Assembly (NCBI GenBank): GCA_963832715.1 | Contig: CAWHVB010000009.1 | Location: forward strand, 124,001-188,000 | Direction of reading: 5' to 3' | DNA: 64,000 bases | DNA from: DATFVA01 sp963832715 | GTDB taxonomy: Bacteria > Bacteroidota > Ignavibacteria > Ignavibacteriales > Ignavibacteriaceae | Part shown: positions 18,109-29,833 of the stretch, piece by piece | Layout: each line of letters opens with the position of its first letter | Numbering within the stretch: the stretch's first letter is position 1 | The notes under the pieces: model-generated | The model's database searches: none | The model's input: only the letters and a program-made list of their open reading frames with translations | Told to the model about the DNA's origin: nothing | Made by a program: the position numbers and the translations under genes

Positions 18109-21009
18109 TCACTTTAAAAGGATCATTTTCTTCGTCTGAATAAAGTTTCCGGATTTACCGTTCACGGGTACAGCCTCAATCCTGTAGAAATATACCCCTG
18201 ACGCCAGCGATGATGCATTAAAATCTATTATATGCTGACCGGATTCCTGAACACAATTTACCAGAGTTCTTACCTCACGGCCCAGAATATCAAAAACCTT
18301 AATCTTAACTTTGGCCTGCTGCTGAATAGTATATTTAATAATCGTCACAGGGTTAAACGGGTTAGGATAATTTTGCTCAAGCGAGAATTTAGATGGAGTT
18401 TCGGGTTTATCTTCTGTATCAGTCACCAGAGCTCCATTATAGAAACGTTGAAGATATACTGTTGCCTGCCGTAAACTTGTTATACTCTGATAATAGTCAT
18501 TACCCTTCGCCATAAAAATCGCGATACCTATTTCCTGCGTATCTTCTGCAGCAAGGTTAAAGGGTCCGGAAGTAATTAAATATCTCTGATCGCCAGGGAA
18601 AGGTCCGCCAGGCCATCCGCTTCCCTCATACCATCCTATCCCGGTAATCGGATCGCCAGGCACTGCAAAATTAGATACCTCCGAGTTCAATGGATCAATA
18701 ATTGGCTGACCATCCCAGATAAACCTTTTCATGTTATTATAAATCTCATCCCCATCGTCAGGATCTTTATATGTGGAGCTTCCATTTATATAAAGCATGA
18801 ATGCAGTAACAGGCAGGTTCTTATATCCTTTTTTCCATCCATCACCATATCTGGCGCTGTCTGTGGGCATAGCAGCAACTATTGGGGCCTGGATAATAAG
18901 GTGTCCCACTGCAGGCGGGGGAGTGCCGTATACCGGATCATCCGGATAGCCATTCCAGGTATATCCCAGATTAAGCATCGTATCAACCCCTGTAAAATCA
19001 TCATCTCTGCCCCCAAGAGCGTCATCACTATAATAACTAAGATACATATCATTTATATCGGAACCGCTGCGATTAATGAGTTTATACTTTTTAAAAACAG
19101 CATCCTTTAATCTATTTGTACTGTTAAATCCAAAAACTTCACATTGCATCTCAAGACCTATTGGCGGCGTTCCGTATAATGCTGTTGTAAGTGAAGTATC
19201 AAGATCGTTTGCAACAAAAAATAAAATTTCATCCCCTATGTATTTAGGGTGATCAATACCGGGGGTATATTCTCCGTCACCGTCTTCATCCACCCAGGGA
19301 GCTCCGAGATCTACCGGCCAGCTATTAAAATCATATGCATATGCATCTTTTTCGGGTCCTGAAGGCAGCAGCTGCCAGTCAATTCTGGATTTCCAGACTT
19401 TAAATACCGGATCATTGGGATCGGCAGGACTTCCATCCTCAAGTATATTCCCCGGCTGAAGTCCGTGTTTTCCAAAACTTCCCCCTGCTTTTAATTGCCC
19501 GTTAACCAAACCCGCCCATACCAGTCCATCCTCGAATATTGCTCCCTGCGTAGCATCCTTACCTCCCGGCCAGAAAAACCCTTGTGTTTCTGATGAGGGG
19601 CTGTGAGAACCATCCCCGTTATTTCCGATCCACATCTTTATTTCATTGATTGCTATGTAGTTGTAATTATTATTTGAAGTGATCGAAAATAATGAGTCAT
19701 TCATATCATAAATCAATGGATCTGATGAATCGGTGATTTTCAAAAGGCAGCTGTCAGAATAGCTGTACGGTATTAACCAGGGAAAACCCTCTTCATCCGC
19801 AGGATAAGACTCAGCAATATTTTCCCAGCTACTGCCCCCATTTGTTGAATAGTCAATGTTGATTAAGGAAGATCCTTCATTAAGCCATGTGACATTATAA
19901 GTATCTCCCCCATGTAAGTCATTAAATGGAGAAACCAGGGAGAGATATTTATAATTTCCAAGGGAGTCGATTTTGAGGACCCAGAAAAAATCTTTTTCGA
20001 AAGTGTCTGAATAATAATCACCAGCCAGCACAAATTCATGCCCGGAGGTTTCAACTATGTCATTAGTCGTCCCATTATATTCTCTTTGCCATATTACCTG
20101 CCTCGCTGAATTTAATCTCATTAATTTTGGGATCCCCCAATATCTCGATTGGCTGATTAGAAATCCTCCATCATCTAAATTCTGAAGGTCATTTATCCAC
20201 ACTACCCCAATTTTATCCCAAACTGTGTTTCCATTTGAATCATACGCAGTTAACCTTGTGCCTCTTCCAATTATTATCAGGGAATCCCGTAATATGTTCA
20301 AAGCTTTCACACCGGGCGAGGATTGTATCTGTACGCTAATTTCACCATTTATGTTAATTATCAGAGCCCCATTATCATAAGCCAGAACAAGTGTCGTATC
20401 GTTAAATTCCTGAAGCAGATAACCCCTGTTAGTAATACCTGGAAATGAATAGTAATTTTTCCGGATCTCATTTCCCTGGTTATCAACCTTTATCATTACT
20501 GCCCTTCCGAAAGAATCCCCGTTGCCGTTAAATCCTGGATTCATTCCTCCGATAAGATAATATCCTCCCTCAGAATTCTTTAATAATGTATTTCCAAATT
20601 GATTAGAGCTGTCGCCATATGTTCTTTGCCATTCAACGTTTCCAGTTGAATCTAATTTTAAAAGTTCAATTTTAGGTATCCCGTTTTCTTTTGTGGTTTT
20701 AAGAGCCAGGAATCCTCCGTTTGAAGAAGAAATAATAGATTTGCTCAGATCATTCTCAGACCATGTTATATCCTGTGGAAATTCTTTTGTCCATAGTAAG
20801 TTTCCATCAATATCTGTTTTTATTAAATACATAATCGAAGGACTATACCCCCCGAATACATACCCGCCGTCAACTTCAATAACCGAAGTCCCCCGGGAAG
20901 GATTCGAAAACGTATAAACTTGCTCAAAGCCTAGTGACTGCGCTTTAGTAAAGGAAGACAAAAATAATGCAACTAATAAACCCGTAAGCACCAAAGTGGA
21001 AGGTTTCAT
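18109..21009 (-). CDS. Large T9SS-exported protein, paralogue 4 of 4
   Basis: A 966-residue secreted protein, last of four tandem paralogues. The signal peptide is MKPSTLVLTGLLVALFLSSF. Residues about 25-360 contain propeller-like repeats (LIKTDIDGNLLWTKEF, LLKLDSTGNVEWQRTY). An Ig-like segment follows (INIDYSTNGGSSWENI), then the shared central domain (INEIKMWIGNNGDGSHSP, GFFWPGGKDATQGAIFEDGL, HGLQPGNILEDGS) with an acidic DEDGDGEYTPGIDHP loop resembling a calcium site. The C-terminus is a T9SS type A domain (LEQNYPNPFNPVTIIKYTIQ). Its sorting domain is less like those of the other three paralogues. The function is unknown; a surface or extracellular role is inferred from the export signals. 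It is 21 bases from its upstream neighbour. Confidence 0.8.
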   Translation of the reverse strand: MKPSTLVLTGLLVALFLSSFTKAQSLGFEQVYTFSNPSRGTSVIEVDGGYVFGGYSPSIMYLIKTDIDGNLLWTKEFPQDITWSENDLSKSIISSSNGGFLALKTTKENGIPKIELLKLDSTGNVEWQRTYGDSSNQFGNTLLKNSEGGYYLIGGMNPGFNGNGDSFGRAVMIKVDNQGNEIRKNYYSFPGITNRGYLLQEFNDTTLVLAYDNGALIININGEISVQIQSSPGVKALNILRDSLIIIGRGTRLTAYDSNGNTVWDKIGVVWINDLQNLDDGGFLISQSRYWGIPKLMRLNSARQVIWQREYNGTTNDIVETSGHEFVLAGDYYSDTFEKDFFWVLKIDSLGNYKYLSLVSPFNDLHGGDTYNVTWLNEGSSLINIDYSTNGGSSWENIAESYPADEEGFPWLIPYSYSDSCLLKITDSSDPLIYDMNDSLFSITSNNNYNYIAINEIKMWIGNNGDGSHSPSSETQGFFWPGGKDATQGAIFEDGLVWAGLVNGQLKAGGSFGKHGLQPGNILEDGSPADPNDPVFKVWKSRIDWQLLPSGPEKDAYAYDFNSWPVDLGAPWVDEDGDGEYTPGIDHPKYIGDEILFFVANDLDTSLTTALYGTPPIGLEMQCEVFGFNSTNRLKDAVFKKYKLINRSGSDINDMYLSYYSDDALGGRDDDFTGVDTMLNLGYTWNGYPDDPVYGTPPPAVGHLIIQAPIVAAMPTDSARYGDGWKKGYKNLPVTAFMLYINGSSTYKDPDDGDEIYNNMKRFIWDGQPIIDPLNSEVSNFAVPGDPITGIGWYEGSGWPGGPFPGDQRYLITSGPFNLAAEDTQEIGIAIFMAKGNDYYQSITSLRQATVYLQRFYNGALVTDTEDKPETPSKFSLEQNYPNPFNPVTIIKYTIQQQAKVKIKVFDILGREVRTLVNCVQESGQHIIDFNASSLASGVYFYRIEAVPVNGKSGNFIQTKKMILLK

Positions 21010-21030
21010 AAGTTCCCCGTTATTTTGAAA

Positions 21031-23985
21031 TTATTTTAAAAGTACCATTTTCTTTGTTTCTATAAAATTACCAGCCTGTCCCCCTACAGGTATCGCCTCG
21101 ATCCTGTAAAGATAAACTCCTGATGCAAGTGCTGAAGCGTTAAAGCTTACCTTGTAATGCCAGGGCACCTGCTCTCCCTGGTGAATTACACTTACTTCTC
21201 TGCCAAGTATATCATAAATTTTAATCGTGACGACTGATTTTTGCGGCAGCGTATAATTTATATTCGTTGTTGAATTAAAAGGATTTGGATAATTCTGCGA
21301 CAGGTAATAATCCGTGATAGGCAATGGAACAGAATATTTTAACTCTTTTACTAGTTCGCCATTATAGTAATCCTGAAGCACAGGAACTTTCTCTCTTAAC
21401 GCAGAGATACTCTGAATATTATCAGAACCTTTTGCCATAAATATCGCAATACCAATTTCCTGTGTGTCACCGGGAGCCATATTAAATGGACCCGATGAGA
21501 TTAAAAATCTTCGGTCTCCGGGATAAGGACCATTAGGCCAGCCATTCCCTTCGTACCATCCGGTTTCACTTAACGGATCACCAGATAGTGTAAATTTTAC
21601 AGGCCTGCCGTTATTAGGATCAATAACGCTCGATCCATCCCATAACAGACCACGCATATTATTATACATCTCCAGAGTGCCCTGGTAGTCGCCCAGGTCT
21701 GCATCTTTATAAACTGAACTTGCACCAAGATAAAACACAAATGAAGTTGCCGGCAGATTCTTATAGCCTTTTTTCCAGCTTTCACCAAACCTTGCGCTGT
21801 CAGCTGAAGATGCCTCAATGATGGGACCCTGGATAATCATATGACCAACAGAGGGTGGGGGAGTGCCGTACAATTGATCAGCATCATCTCCATTCCAGGT
21901 GTAGCCAAGATTTAATGATGTATCAACACCGACAAAATCATCATTCGCATCTCCCAGATCATCATCTGTCCAGTATGCGAGGTACATTTCGGTTATTGTG
22001 CTGCTGCTTTTATTGATCAATTTATATTTTTTAAAGACGGCATCTTTCAATCCTGTAGTAGTGTCCTTCGCAAAAGTAAGACATTGAACTTCAAGGCCGA
22101 GCGGGTCTGATCCATATAAAAATCTTGCAGTATTTGTGTCCAGATCGTTGGTAACATAAAACAAAGTTTCATCACCATAATAAAGTGTATGATCTATTCC
22201 AGCAGTGTATACACCATCTCTGTTTTCATCAACCCAGGGAGCACCTATAGAAACCGGCCAGTTATTGTAATTATATTTATATCTTGATTTTTCAATTTCA
22301 TTCTGAACCGACTGCCAGTCTTTTTTTAGTTTCCATACCTGGAATTGATAATCTCCGCTGTCTGCACGTGTACCGTCCGGAAGTATATTCCCTGGTAGAA
22401 GACCTGTTCTGTAAGTGTTTCCTCCGACTCTTACTTGGCCGTTTACTTTTCCACCCCATACGAGTCCATCGTGATAGATTGCACCAATTACCGCATTTTC
22501 TCCCCCGGGCCAAAAAAATCCCTGCCCATTCGTATAAGGATCGTGAGATGATTCACCGTAATGTCCGATCCACATTTTGACTTCGTTGGATGCAATGTAT
22601 TCATGCTGCATAAATACCGGTAATATCGCGAAGTCCGAATCGCTGATATCAGTTAGGCCGGGGTTCTCTGAATCGCTTATCCTGAGCAGACAATTATCCG
22701 AAATGCTGAATGGAACTACCCAGGTGAAATAGCCGGATTGAGCCGTAACATTATTGGATACTTCTATCCATGTCGATCCGTTATCTGAAGAATAACTTAT
22801 ATCAATATTATTAACCTGATCTGACAGCCATTCAGTCTCATACTGGCTGGAGGCATTTATCCTATTATAAGGAAAGACAAGGCTCAAAGATGGGCCAAAC
22901 TCCGCCGCTGAATCAGTCTTAACTACTAGAGGAAAATACTGACTGTTAATAAGATCCCTTGTAGGCGTGTACATGTAGTATCCCGTAAGCAGATATCCGT
23001 TATCTTTAGTCTCTGTTATAAATTGAAGGTCGAAGAGTGAACCATTAGTATTCAGTATCTTTTCCCACAGATTATTCCCATTACTATTGTACTTTTCTAC
23101 CTTCCTATTAAAGCCATGCATATAAGGAAGAGTAATCAGACTGCCGTCCCTGGTTTCAGTTATTGCATCAAAATAATAACCTGCATCCTGTGTCCAGATC
23201 AAATCGCCGTTCTTCCTGAATCTCTCTAGTTTGCTGCTCGTTGTACTGATAATAATATCATCATTTTGCAAAATTGCCGCTCTATAAATATAATCCGGAA
23301 TGGTCTCTTTTTCGTTTATTATACCGCCATCTTTATCAATCCAGATCAGTTTATTTCTCCCCGCTAAGAGTAAGGTTTCGTCACTGAATTCCCCCATCAT
23401 AACACTAAAGTATGATGTTGAAGTGATATCGTAGTTATTTTCCCACACGATATCCCCCCGGGAATCTGTCTTTATTAAATGAATAGAATCCGAACCGTTC
23501 TTTAATGACAAGTAGATCGAACTATCCTTACTAACCATTACATAAATCGCGTACACGTCAGCGTTAACATTAATTGACTTATTAAGCAGAATCTCACCAG
23601 TGTAACTGAGTTTAATTATCTTAACGCGTCCGTTTGATATACTGTCACCGCCCGCTATAACAAAACCGGAAGCTCCATCTTGTGCGATGTTCACGAGTTG
23701 ATCAAGACGAGCAAAATAAATTCCTTCTTCCTTAAATTCATTTGTCCATAATGACTTGCCTTGCTGATCAGCCTTTTGAATAAAGAATCCTGTGGGGTTG
23801 TTATTCTTTGATAAAGTATAACCGCAAAGCGTATATCCCTCCGTATCTTCATGTACCTCAGCTCCGGCTCCTGCTTCGCTGAAAGAAGTGTAAACCTTTT
23901 CGAATCTCTGCTGCGGCATTGAACTATTAAAGAACAGCAGTACAGCAAGTAAAATATTTACGAAAGAAAGTGTCTTCATTTTCAA
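21031..23985 (-). CDS. Large T9SS-exported protein, paralogue 3 of 4
   Basis: An intact 984-residue member of the tandem family. The signal peptide is MKMKTLSFVNILLAVLLFFN, followed by SSMPQQ. N-terminal propeller-like repeats (FIQKADQQGKSLWTNEF, LIKTDSRGDIVWENNY) cover about residues 30-370. The Ig-like segment is NNIDISYSSDNGSTWIEV. The central domain contains SNEVKMWIGHYGESSHDPY, GFFWPGGENAVIGAIYHDGL and DENRDGVYTAGIDH. The C-terminus is the T9SS domain (LSQNYPNPFNSTTNINYTLP, ASGVYLYRIEAIPVGGQ). Only four bases separate it from the next upstream paralogue, so they form one operon. No catalytic motif is recognised. Confidence 0.8.
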   Translation of the reverse strand: MKMKTLSFVNILLAVLLFFNSSMPQQRFEKVYTSFSEAGAGAEVHEDTEGYTLCGYTLSKNNNPTGFFIQKADQQGKSLWTNEFKEEGIYFARLDQLVNIAQDGASGFVIAGGDSISNGRVKIIKLSYTGEILLNKSINVNADVYAIYVMVSKDSSIYLSLKNGSDSIHLIKTDSRGDIVWENNYDITSTSYFSVMMGEFSDETLLLAGRNKLIWIDKDGGIINEKETIPDYIYRAAILQNDDIIISTTSSKLERFRKNGDLIWTQDAGYYFDAITETRDGSLITLPYMHGFNRKVEKYNSNGNNLWEKILNTNGSLFDLQFITETKDNGYLLTGYYMYTPTRDLINSQYFPLVVKTDSAAEFGPSLSLVFPYNRINASSQYETEWLSDQVNNIDISYSSDNGSTWIEVSNNVTAQSGYFTWVVPFSISDNCLLRISDSENPGLTDISDSDFAILPVFMQHEYIASNEVKMWIGHYGESSHDPYTNGQGFFWPGGENAVIGAIYHDGLVWGGKVNGQVRVGGNTYRTGLLPGNILPDGTRADSGDYQFQVWKLKKDWQSVQNEIEKSRYKYNYNNWPVSIGAPWVDENRDGVYTAGIDHTLYYGDETLFYVTNDLDTNTARFLYGSDPLGLEVQCLTFAKDTTTGLKDAVFKKYKLINKSSSTITEMYLAYWTDDDLGDANDDFVGVDTSLNLGYTWNGDDADQLYGTPPPSVGHMIIQGPIIEASSADSARFGESWKKGYKNLPATSFVFYLGASSVYKDADLGDYQGTLEMYNNMRGLLWDGSSVIDPNNGRPVKFTLSGDPLSETGWYEGNGWPNGPYPGDRRFLISSGPFNMAPGDTQEIGIAIFMAKGSDNIQSISALREKVPVLQDYYNGELVKELKYSVPLPITDYYLSQNYPNPFNSTTNINYTLPQKSVVTIKIYDILGREVSVIHQGEQVPWHYKVSFNASALASGVYLYRIEAIPVGGQAGNFIETKKMVLLK

Positions 23986-23989
23986 CCCG

Positions 23990-26897
23990 TCACTTTAAAA
24001 GAATCATTTTCTTTGTTTGATTAAAATTACCGGCGTTGATCTGGTAGAAATATACTCCTGAAGCAAGTGATGAAGCGTTAAAGCTTACCGTGTAATGCCA
24101 CGGCACCTGTTCTCCCTGGTCCATGGTTTTTACTTCTCTTCCCAGTATATCATATATCTTTATTGTTACATTAGACTTTTCGGGAATTCTATATTCTATT
24201 GTAGTACTTGAATTAAAAGGATTCGGGTAATTCTGTTCAAGGCGGTAATCGTTTACCGGTATAGCTGATGGAGTTTTTGTTTCTTTGACAAGTTTCATGA
24301 TTATAATAATCAAGCAGCACAGGAACTTTTTCTCTAAGCGCTGCAATGCTCTGCACATTGCTGCTGCCTTTTGCTATAAATATCGCAATGCCGATTTCCT
24401 GTGTGTCACCGGGAGCCATATTAAAAGGACCGGATGTTATATAAAATCTTCTATCTCCCGGCGACGGATGTAATCCCGGCCACCCGTCTCCTTCATACCA
24501 GCCTGCGCCGGTTACCGGGTCTCCGTTTAATGCAAAAATAGTTGGTTCATTCGTTATAGGATTTATAAAAGAACTTCCATCATTATATAATCCTCTTATA
24601 AGATTATACAGCTCAATTGTTCCCTGGTATATCCCCTGAGAGGGATCACCGGGCCAGGTAAAAGCATTTTTAAAATTTGAACCAAAGGCTGATAATTCTA
24701 TATTCCGGTATCCTTTAACCCAGCCATTACCAAACCTTGCACTGTCATCAGATGAGGCGACGGTCCTTGGTCCCTGAATAATCATATGTCCAATTGAAGG
24801 AGGAGGCGAACCGTAAAGCACATCATCATTTGTCGCATTCCATGTATAACCCAGATTAAGTCCAGTATCAACCCCTATGTAGTCATCCTCCGCATCTCCC
24901 ATATCATCATCTGTCCAGTATGATAGATACATATCTGTTATTGTTGAGTTGCTTTTATTTATCAACTTATATTTTTTAAAAACTGCGTCTTTTAATGCTG
25001 TTGTTGAATCTTTTGCAAAGGTTATGCACTGCATCTCGATTCCCATTGGATCGGAACCATATAGGAATCTGGTTGTGGTAGTATCAAAATCATTTGCTGT
25101 ATTGAACAGCATTTCATCACCGTAGATAATGGGGCGGTCAATACCGGGAGAATAATCTCCATCATTGTTAGCATCCAGCCAGGGAATGCCTGTTTCAACA
25201 GGCCAATGATTATAATTGAATTCATACAGATCCCTCCCGCTACCTTGTGGTAAATCCTGCCAGTTTTTTCTAATCTTCCAGACCTGTGTACTAAGATCTC
25301 CGGAATCTGCCGGGGTTCCATCAGGGAGAATATTCCCGGGCTGCAAACCTGACCTGTAAGTGCTCCCTCCCGTCCTGATCTCTCCGTCAACTTTGCCACC
25401 CCAGACAAGTCCATCCTGGAAAACGGCCCCTATTACGGCACCTTCACCTCCCGGCCAGAAAAATCCTTGTCCATCTGTGTAAGGATTATGAGACCCAAAC
25501 CCATTATTACCGATCCACATTTTGACTTCATTAATAGATACATTGTCATAAGGATTGAAGGGAGGAATGATAGAGAAGACTGAATCGCTCTGATCAGAAA
25601 TTAGAGGATTATTGGAATCCTGTATCCGCAGGAGGCAATTGCCCGACAAATAAAATGGGGCGGTCCATATAAAATTGTGTTCTTCCGTTGAAAGCGAACG
25701 TACAAGTTCTTTCCAGGTTAAACCGTTGTCAGTAGAAAAATCTATGTCAATATAAGCAACATTATTGGCAAGCCATTGGATTGAATAATCCCAGGAGGCA
25801 TTCAAAGAAGCCCCTGGAAAGGAAAGCGCAGCTGAAGTGTAATTGCCTTCATTATCTGTTTTTATCATTACCGGCATTACTCTGCCGATTTGGGCGGGCA
25901 CCGGGTTATAATAATTAACCAGCCCTGTCATCATAAATCCGTTATCAGCGGACTGACCGGCATATTGAATATATGTCTGGATATCTCTTTGCCAGATTAA
26001 ATCTCCGCGGCTATTGAACTTTAAGAGATGACTATCGGGTAAATCAGGCAGAAGTCCCGCTATACCTCCGTCAGAGGTTTCAAAAATCCTGTATAGAGGA
26101 ATTCCGGAATCCTGCGTCCACATAATGTTTCCGGATTTATCCATCTTTACTAAAGAATTTGCCGAAGCAACAACTATTTCATCGTCGCTAGTTATTAACA
26201 TTGAAGATATTGCAATTGCCGGCAGATGTATTTCGTTTAATATACCTCCGTCGGTGTCTAAAATTTTTATATCAAATAATCCAGCCAGCAGAGTTCTTCC
26301 GTCGCTGAACTCCTGAATCTGCATACCATAAATCGTCATAGGATATAAATGGAAATCCTTCCCCCAAATTACATTCCCATCCTCATCTGTTTTGTAAAGA
26401 GCGGCATCTGCACTATCATATTGAACAGAAACATAAACAGAGCCATCCCGGCTTTCAAGCATATTGAACTTTGTATATGATATTGATTGATCAATATTCT
26501 TTCTCCATAGCATAGTACCCGACGAGTTGGTTTTTATTAAACTGAGTCCGTATTTTATGCCTTCGAAGGTACTATCCGCGTCAATAAAAAGGAATCCGTA
26601 ATCTTTTGTCTGTATTACCGGCGAAGAAAATCTTGTAGTGAATGGCTGACTTATAGAAATATTTTTATCGATAAACTTCACGCTGACCGGGTTGCCTTCA
26701 GCATCGGTATTTTCAATAAAATAGTGCTGTCCGTACCCTGCAATCATATATCCATCAGTCGTTTCGACTGCTAAAGTACCATAAGCATAATTTTCTGAAG
26801 AAGGATAGACTTGTATGAATCCGTTCTGCTGCGCCTTCAGAAAAGGGACAAAAAAGACACAGATCAATACAAATAAAAACCTACGAATGAATTTCAT
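23990..26897 (-). CDS. Large T9SS-exported protein, paralogue 2 of 4, one frame break
   Basis: A protein of about 968 residues of the same family. The main frame starts at 26897 with a signal peptide (MKFIRRFLFVLICVFFVPFL) and ends prematurely at 24237 with YYNHETCQRNKN. The sorting domain (LEQNYPNPFNSSTTIEYRIP) is in the neighbouring frame down to 23990. Removing one base from the TTT at 24293-24295 (AAA on the coding strand) gives YYNHELVKETKTPS, matching YYNGELVKE and YYNNELVEE in the paralogues, so an indel in a homopolymer run is almost certain. The central domain has INEVKMWIGNNGFGSHNPY and DANNDGDYSPGIDRP. Ten bases separate it from the upstream paralogue. Confidence 0.8.
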
Positions 26898-26907
26898 TTT
26901 TATCCTC

Positions 26908-29833
26908 TCATTTCAAGAGAATCATTTTTTTCGTTTTAATAAATTCGCCTGCCGTACTGCTGGCAGGAGTTGCTATTATTCTATATAAATATACACCCGA
27001 AGCCAAATCCGATGCGTTAAAGCTTACCTTGTAATGCCACGGCACCTGCTCTCCCTGGTTTATTGTTCTTACTTCTCTTCCCAGTATATCGTATATCTTT
27101 ATAATCACATTAGATTTTTCCGGGATCCTGTATTCTATGTTAGTGCTTGCGTTAAATGGATTTGGATAGTTCTGTTCAAGGTAATAGTCTGTAAGACGTA
27201 CCGGAGACGAGCTTTTCAGTTCTTCAACAAGTTCATTATTATAATAATACTTAATTACAGCAGCCTTTTCTCTGAGTATGGAGATACTGTTAGTATTATT
27301 TATACCCAATCCCATAAATATAGCAATCGTTATTTCCTGCGTATCGCCCGGCGCCAGGTTAAATGGTCCTGAAGAAATCATATACCTTCTGTCTCCATAC
27401 AACGGACCATTAGGCCACCCGTCTCCTTCATACCAGCCTTTACCGGATACAGGATCACCTGCAAGAACATAATTAACAGGTACTCCTGTATTGGGATCAA
27501 TATACGCTGAACCATCCCAGGTTAATCCCTGCATATTATAATATAGCATTAGGGAACCTTCGTATCTTCCCATATCCGGATCTTTATAAACAGAGCTTCC
27601 TCCAAGGTATAAAACAAAGGAGGTTGCAGGTAAATTTTTATATTCTTTTTTCCAACTATCATCAAAATGAGCACTGTCCATTGGTACTCCTGGAACAGCA
27701 GGACCCTGGACAATCATATGTGCTATTGCAGGAGGGGGCGAACCATACTTTTGATCATTGTTGGTACCGTTCCATGTATAACCGAATCCCTGAGATGAAT
27801 CAACTCCGGAGTAGTCATCGTTTGCATCACCCAGGTCATCGTCGGTCCAGTAGGCGAGATACATATCGGTTATCGTTTCATTCCCTCTATTAATCATTTT
27901 GTACTTCTTAAAGACCACATCCTTTAAATTCGTAGTATCTTTTTCGAAAGTAAGACATTGCATTTCAATACCCATGGGATCTGAGCCGTATAGAAAATTC
28001 GAAGTGGCCGTATCAAAATCATTCGAAGTATAAAAAAGCATTTCATCCCCGTAATATTTTGGCTGGTCAATACCGGGGGTATAAATACCATCCCTATTTT
28101 CATCTACCCAGGGAATACCTATCTGTACCGGCCAGTGCTCTGCATAGTATTGGTATCTGTGTTTTTCAGAACCTTCCGGCAAAGATTCCCAGCGTTTTTT
28201 AATTTTCCACACCTGGAACATCTTATCATCCGGAGATGCATGGTCATCCTTTACAAGTATATTTCCGGGTTGAAGTCCGCTGCGATACGTGCTGCCTCCC
28301 GTCCTGATCTGTCCTCTTATCTTCCCGCCCCAAACCAGGCCATCCTGAAAAATTGCAGTGATGGAAGCATTATTACCGCCCGGCCATAAGAAACCACCCC
28401 GATCAGTGAAGGGATCGTGTGAGCCTTCTCCTCTGTTCCCGACCCACATCTTAATTTCATTAGCCGCTATATACTTCATGGTCCATATTAGGGGGCGTTA
28501 TAGCAAAAAGTGAATCACTTTGATCTGAGTATGAAGAATTCTCCGCATCAGAAATCTTCATCAGGCAATTATCCGACAGCTCAAATGGAACCTCCCAGGT
28601 AAAATATTCCTGGTCTGCTAGAATAGAGTTTGCCAATTCCTTCCAGGTTCCGCCACTATTGGTAGAATATTGAAGATCTACAGCATTAACACCTTCTGAC
28701 AACCAGCCGATCACCTGAGTTGATGCAGCACCGATGGATTTGTGAGGGAAGACGAGACTAACACCCTGGTAGCTGCCGATAGAATTTGTTTTCAAAATCA
28801 TGGGAAGAGTCGGATAATCCGGGTGAGCAAACCAATAGCTTCCCATTACAGCAAATCCATTATCAGATGTCTCTATTACATCCTTCATAAATCCATCAAG
28901 CTTGATAACCCATTCAGTATTCCCGGATTCTTCAAGTTTCGACAAATATTGCAGCGGATAATTTCCTGCCTGAATTGTGATAAACCCGCCGTCTTTCGTT
29001 GTTTTTATTGAATATGCCGCATGTGCGGTTTGTACGCTCCAAATTGAATTCCCATTTCTATCATATTTTTCAATCCTCTGTCCATTGGAGACAACTATCA
29101 TTTCATCATTAGGTTCTACAAGGATTAATCTTATATCATAAGGCAGCGGTTCGCTTTCCCTTAAGATATTCCCATCCTGATCGAACCAGAATAATTTATT
29201 TTTTGCTCCGGCAATTAAAGTACCATCGGAAAATTCACCCAGAGCTCTTCTGCCGTAAGTACTACTAAGTGCGGGAAACTTTTTCCGGTAGATTATGTTT
29301 CCGGTACTATCAGTTTTTATGAGAAGGTCTTCTTCATCATCTACTGTCAGTAGATAAAAAGTTTTGTCCTTACCCTCTATGAAGGAAAAAACCTGGTAAG
29401 ATAATGCATACGTGTTTGATGTATCAATAGTTTTGTTCCAGAGAATATTTCCAGAATAATCCAGTTTTAATAATTTAATACCTGTATACCTACTCCTGTC
29501 GGCTTCAAGGATAATGAATCCGGAATCAGTGGTTTTGAAAATTACTGGATTTCTTTGATTCTGAAATTCCTGATAAGGAATTAATAAATTTCCAACCACA
29601 ACTTGACTTATGATCTTTCCAATTTTGTTTGTTTTGAATAGGTGAAAATTATGTATGTAGTCGGTGTTAGTCTCTCTGACAAGAGTTCCTATAGTATAGC
29701 CTTCCGGGTCTTCCGAAACTACCTGGCCAATACCGGAAGGCTGATTATATACTTTTACAAAATTTTGGGCTGACGCCTGGCTTAATAACGCGGCTAGTAA
29801 AAATATTAATGCAGATAAATTATTGGTGTTCAT
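26908..29833 (-). CDS. Large T9SS-exported protein, paralogue 1 of 4, one frame break
   Basis: The first gene of the four-paralogue operon, about 974 residues. The first frame (29833 to 28460) has a signal peptide ending in ALLSQASAQ, propeller-like repeats (LLKLDYSGNILWNKTI, LIKTDSTGNIIYRKKF) and an Ig-like segment (VDLQYSTNSGGTWKEL), and stops after MDHEVYSG. The second frame (28479 to 26908) continues with YIAANEIKMWVGNRGEG, GGFLWPGGNNASITAIFQDG, DENRDGIYTPGIDQP and the T9SS domain (LEQNYPNPFNASTNIEYRIP). Removing one base near 28474-28476 gives MDHEYIAANEIKMW, matching MQHEYIASNEVKMW in paralogue 3. GGGGGAGG lies immediately before the ATG and is partly enclosed in a hairpin. Confidence 0.8.
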
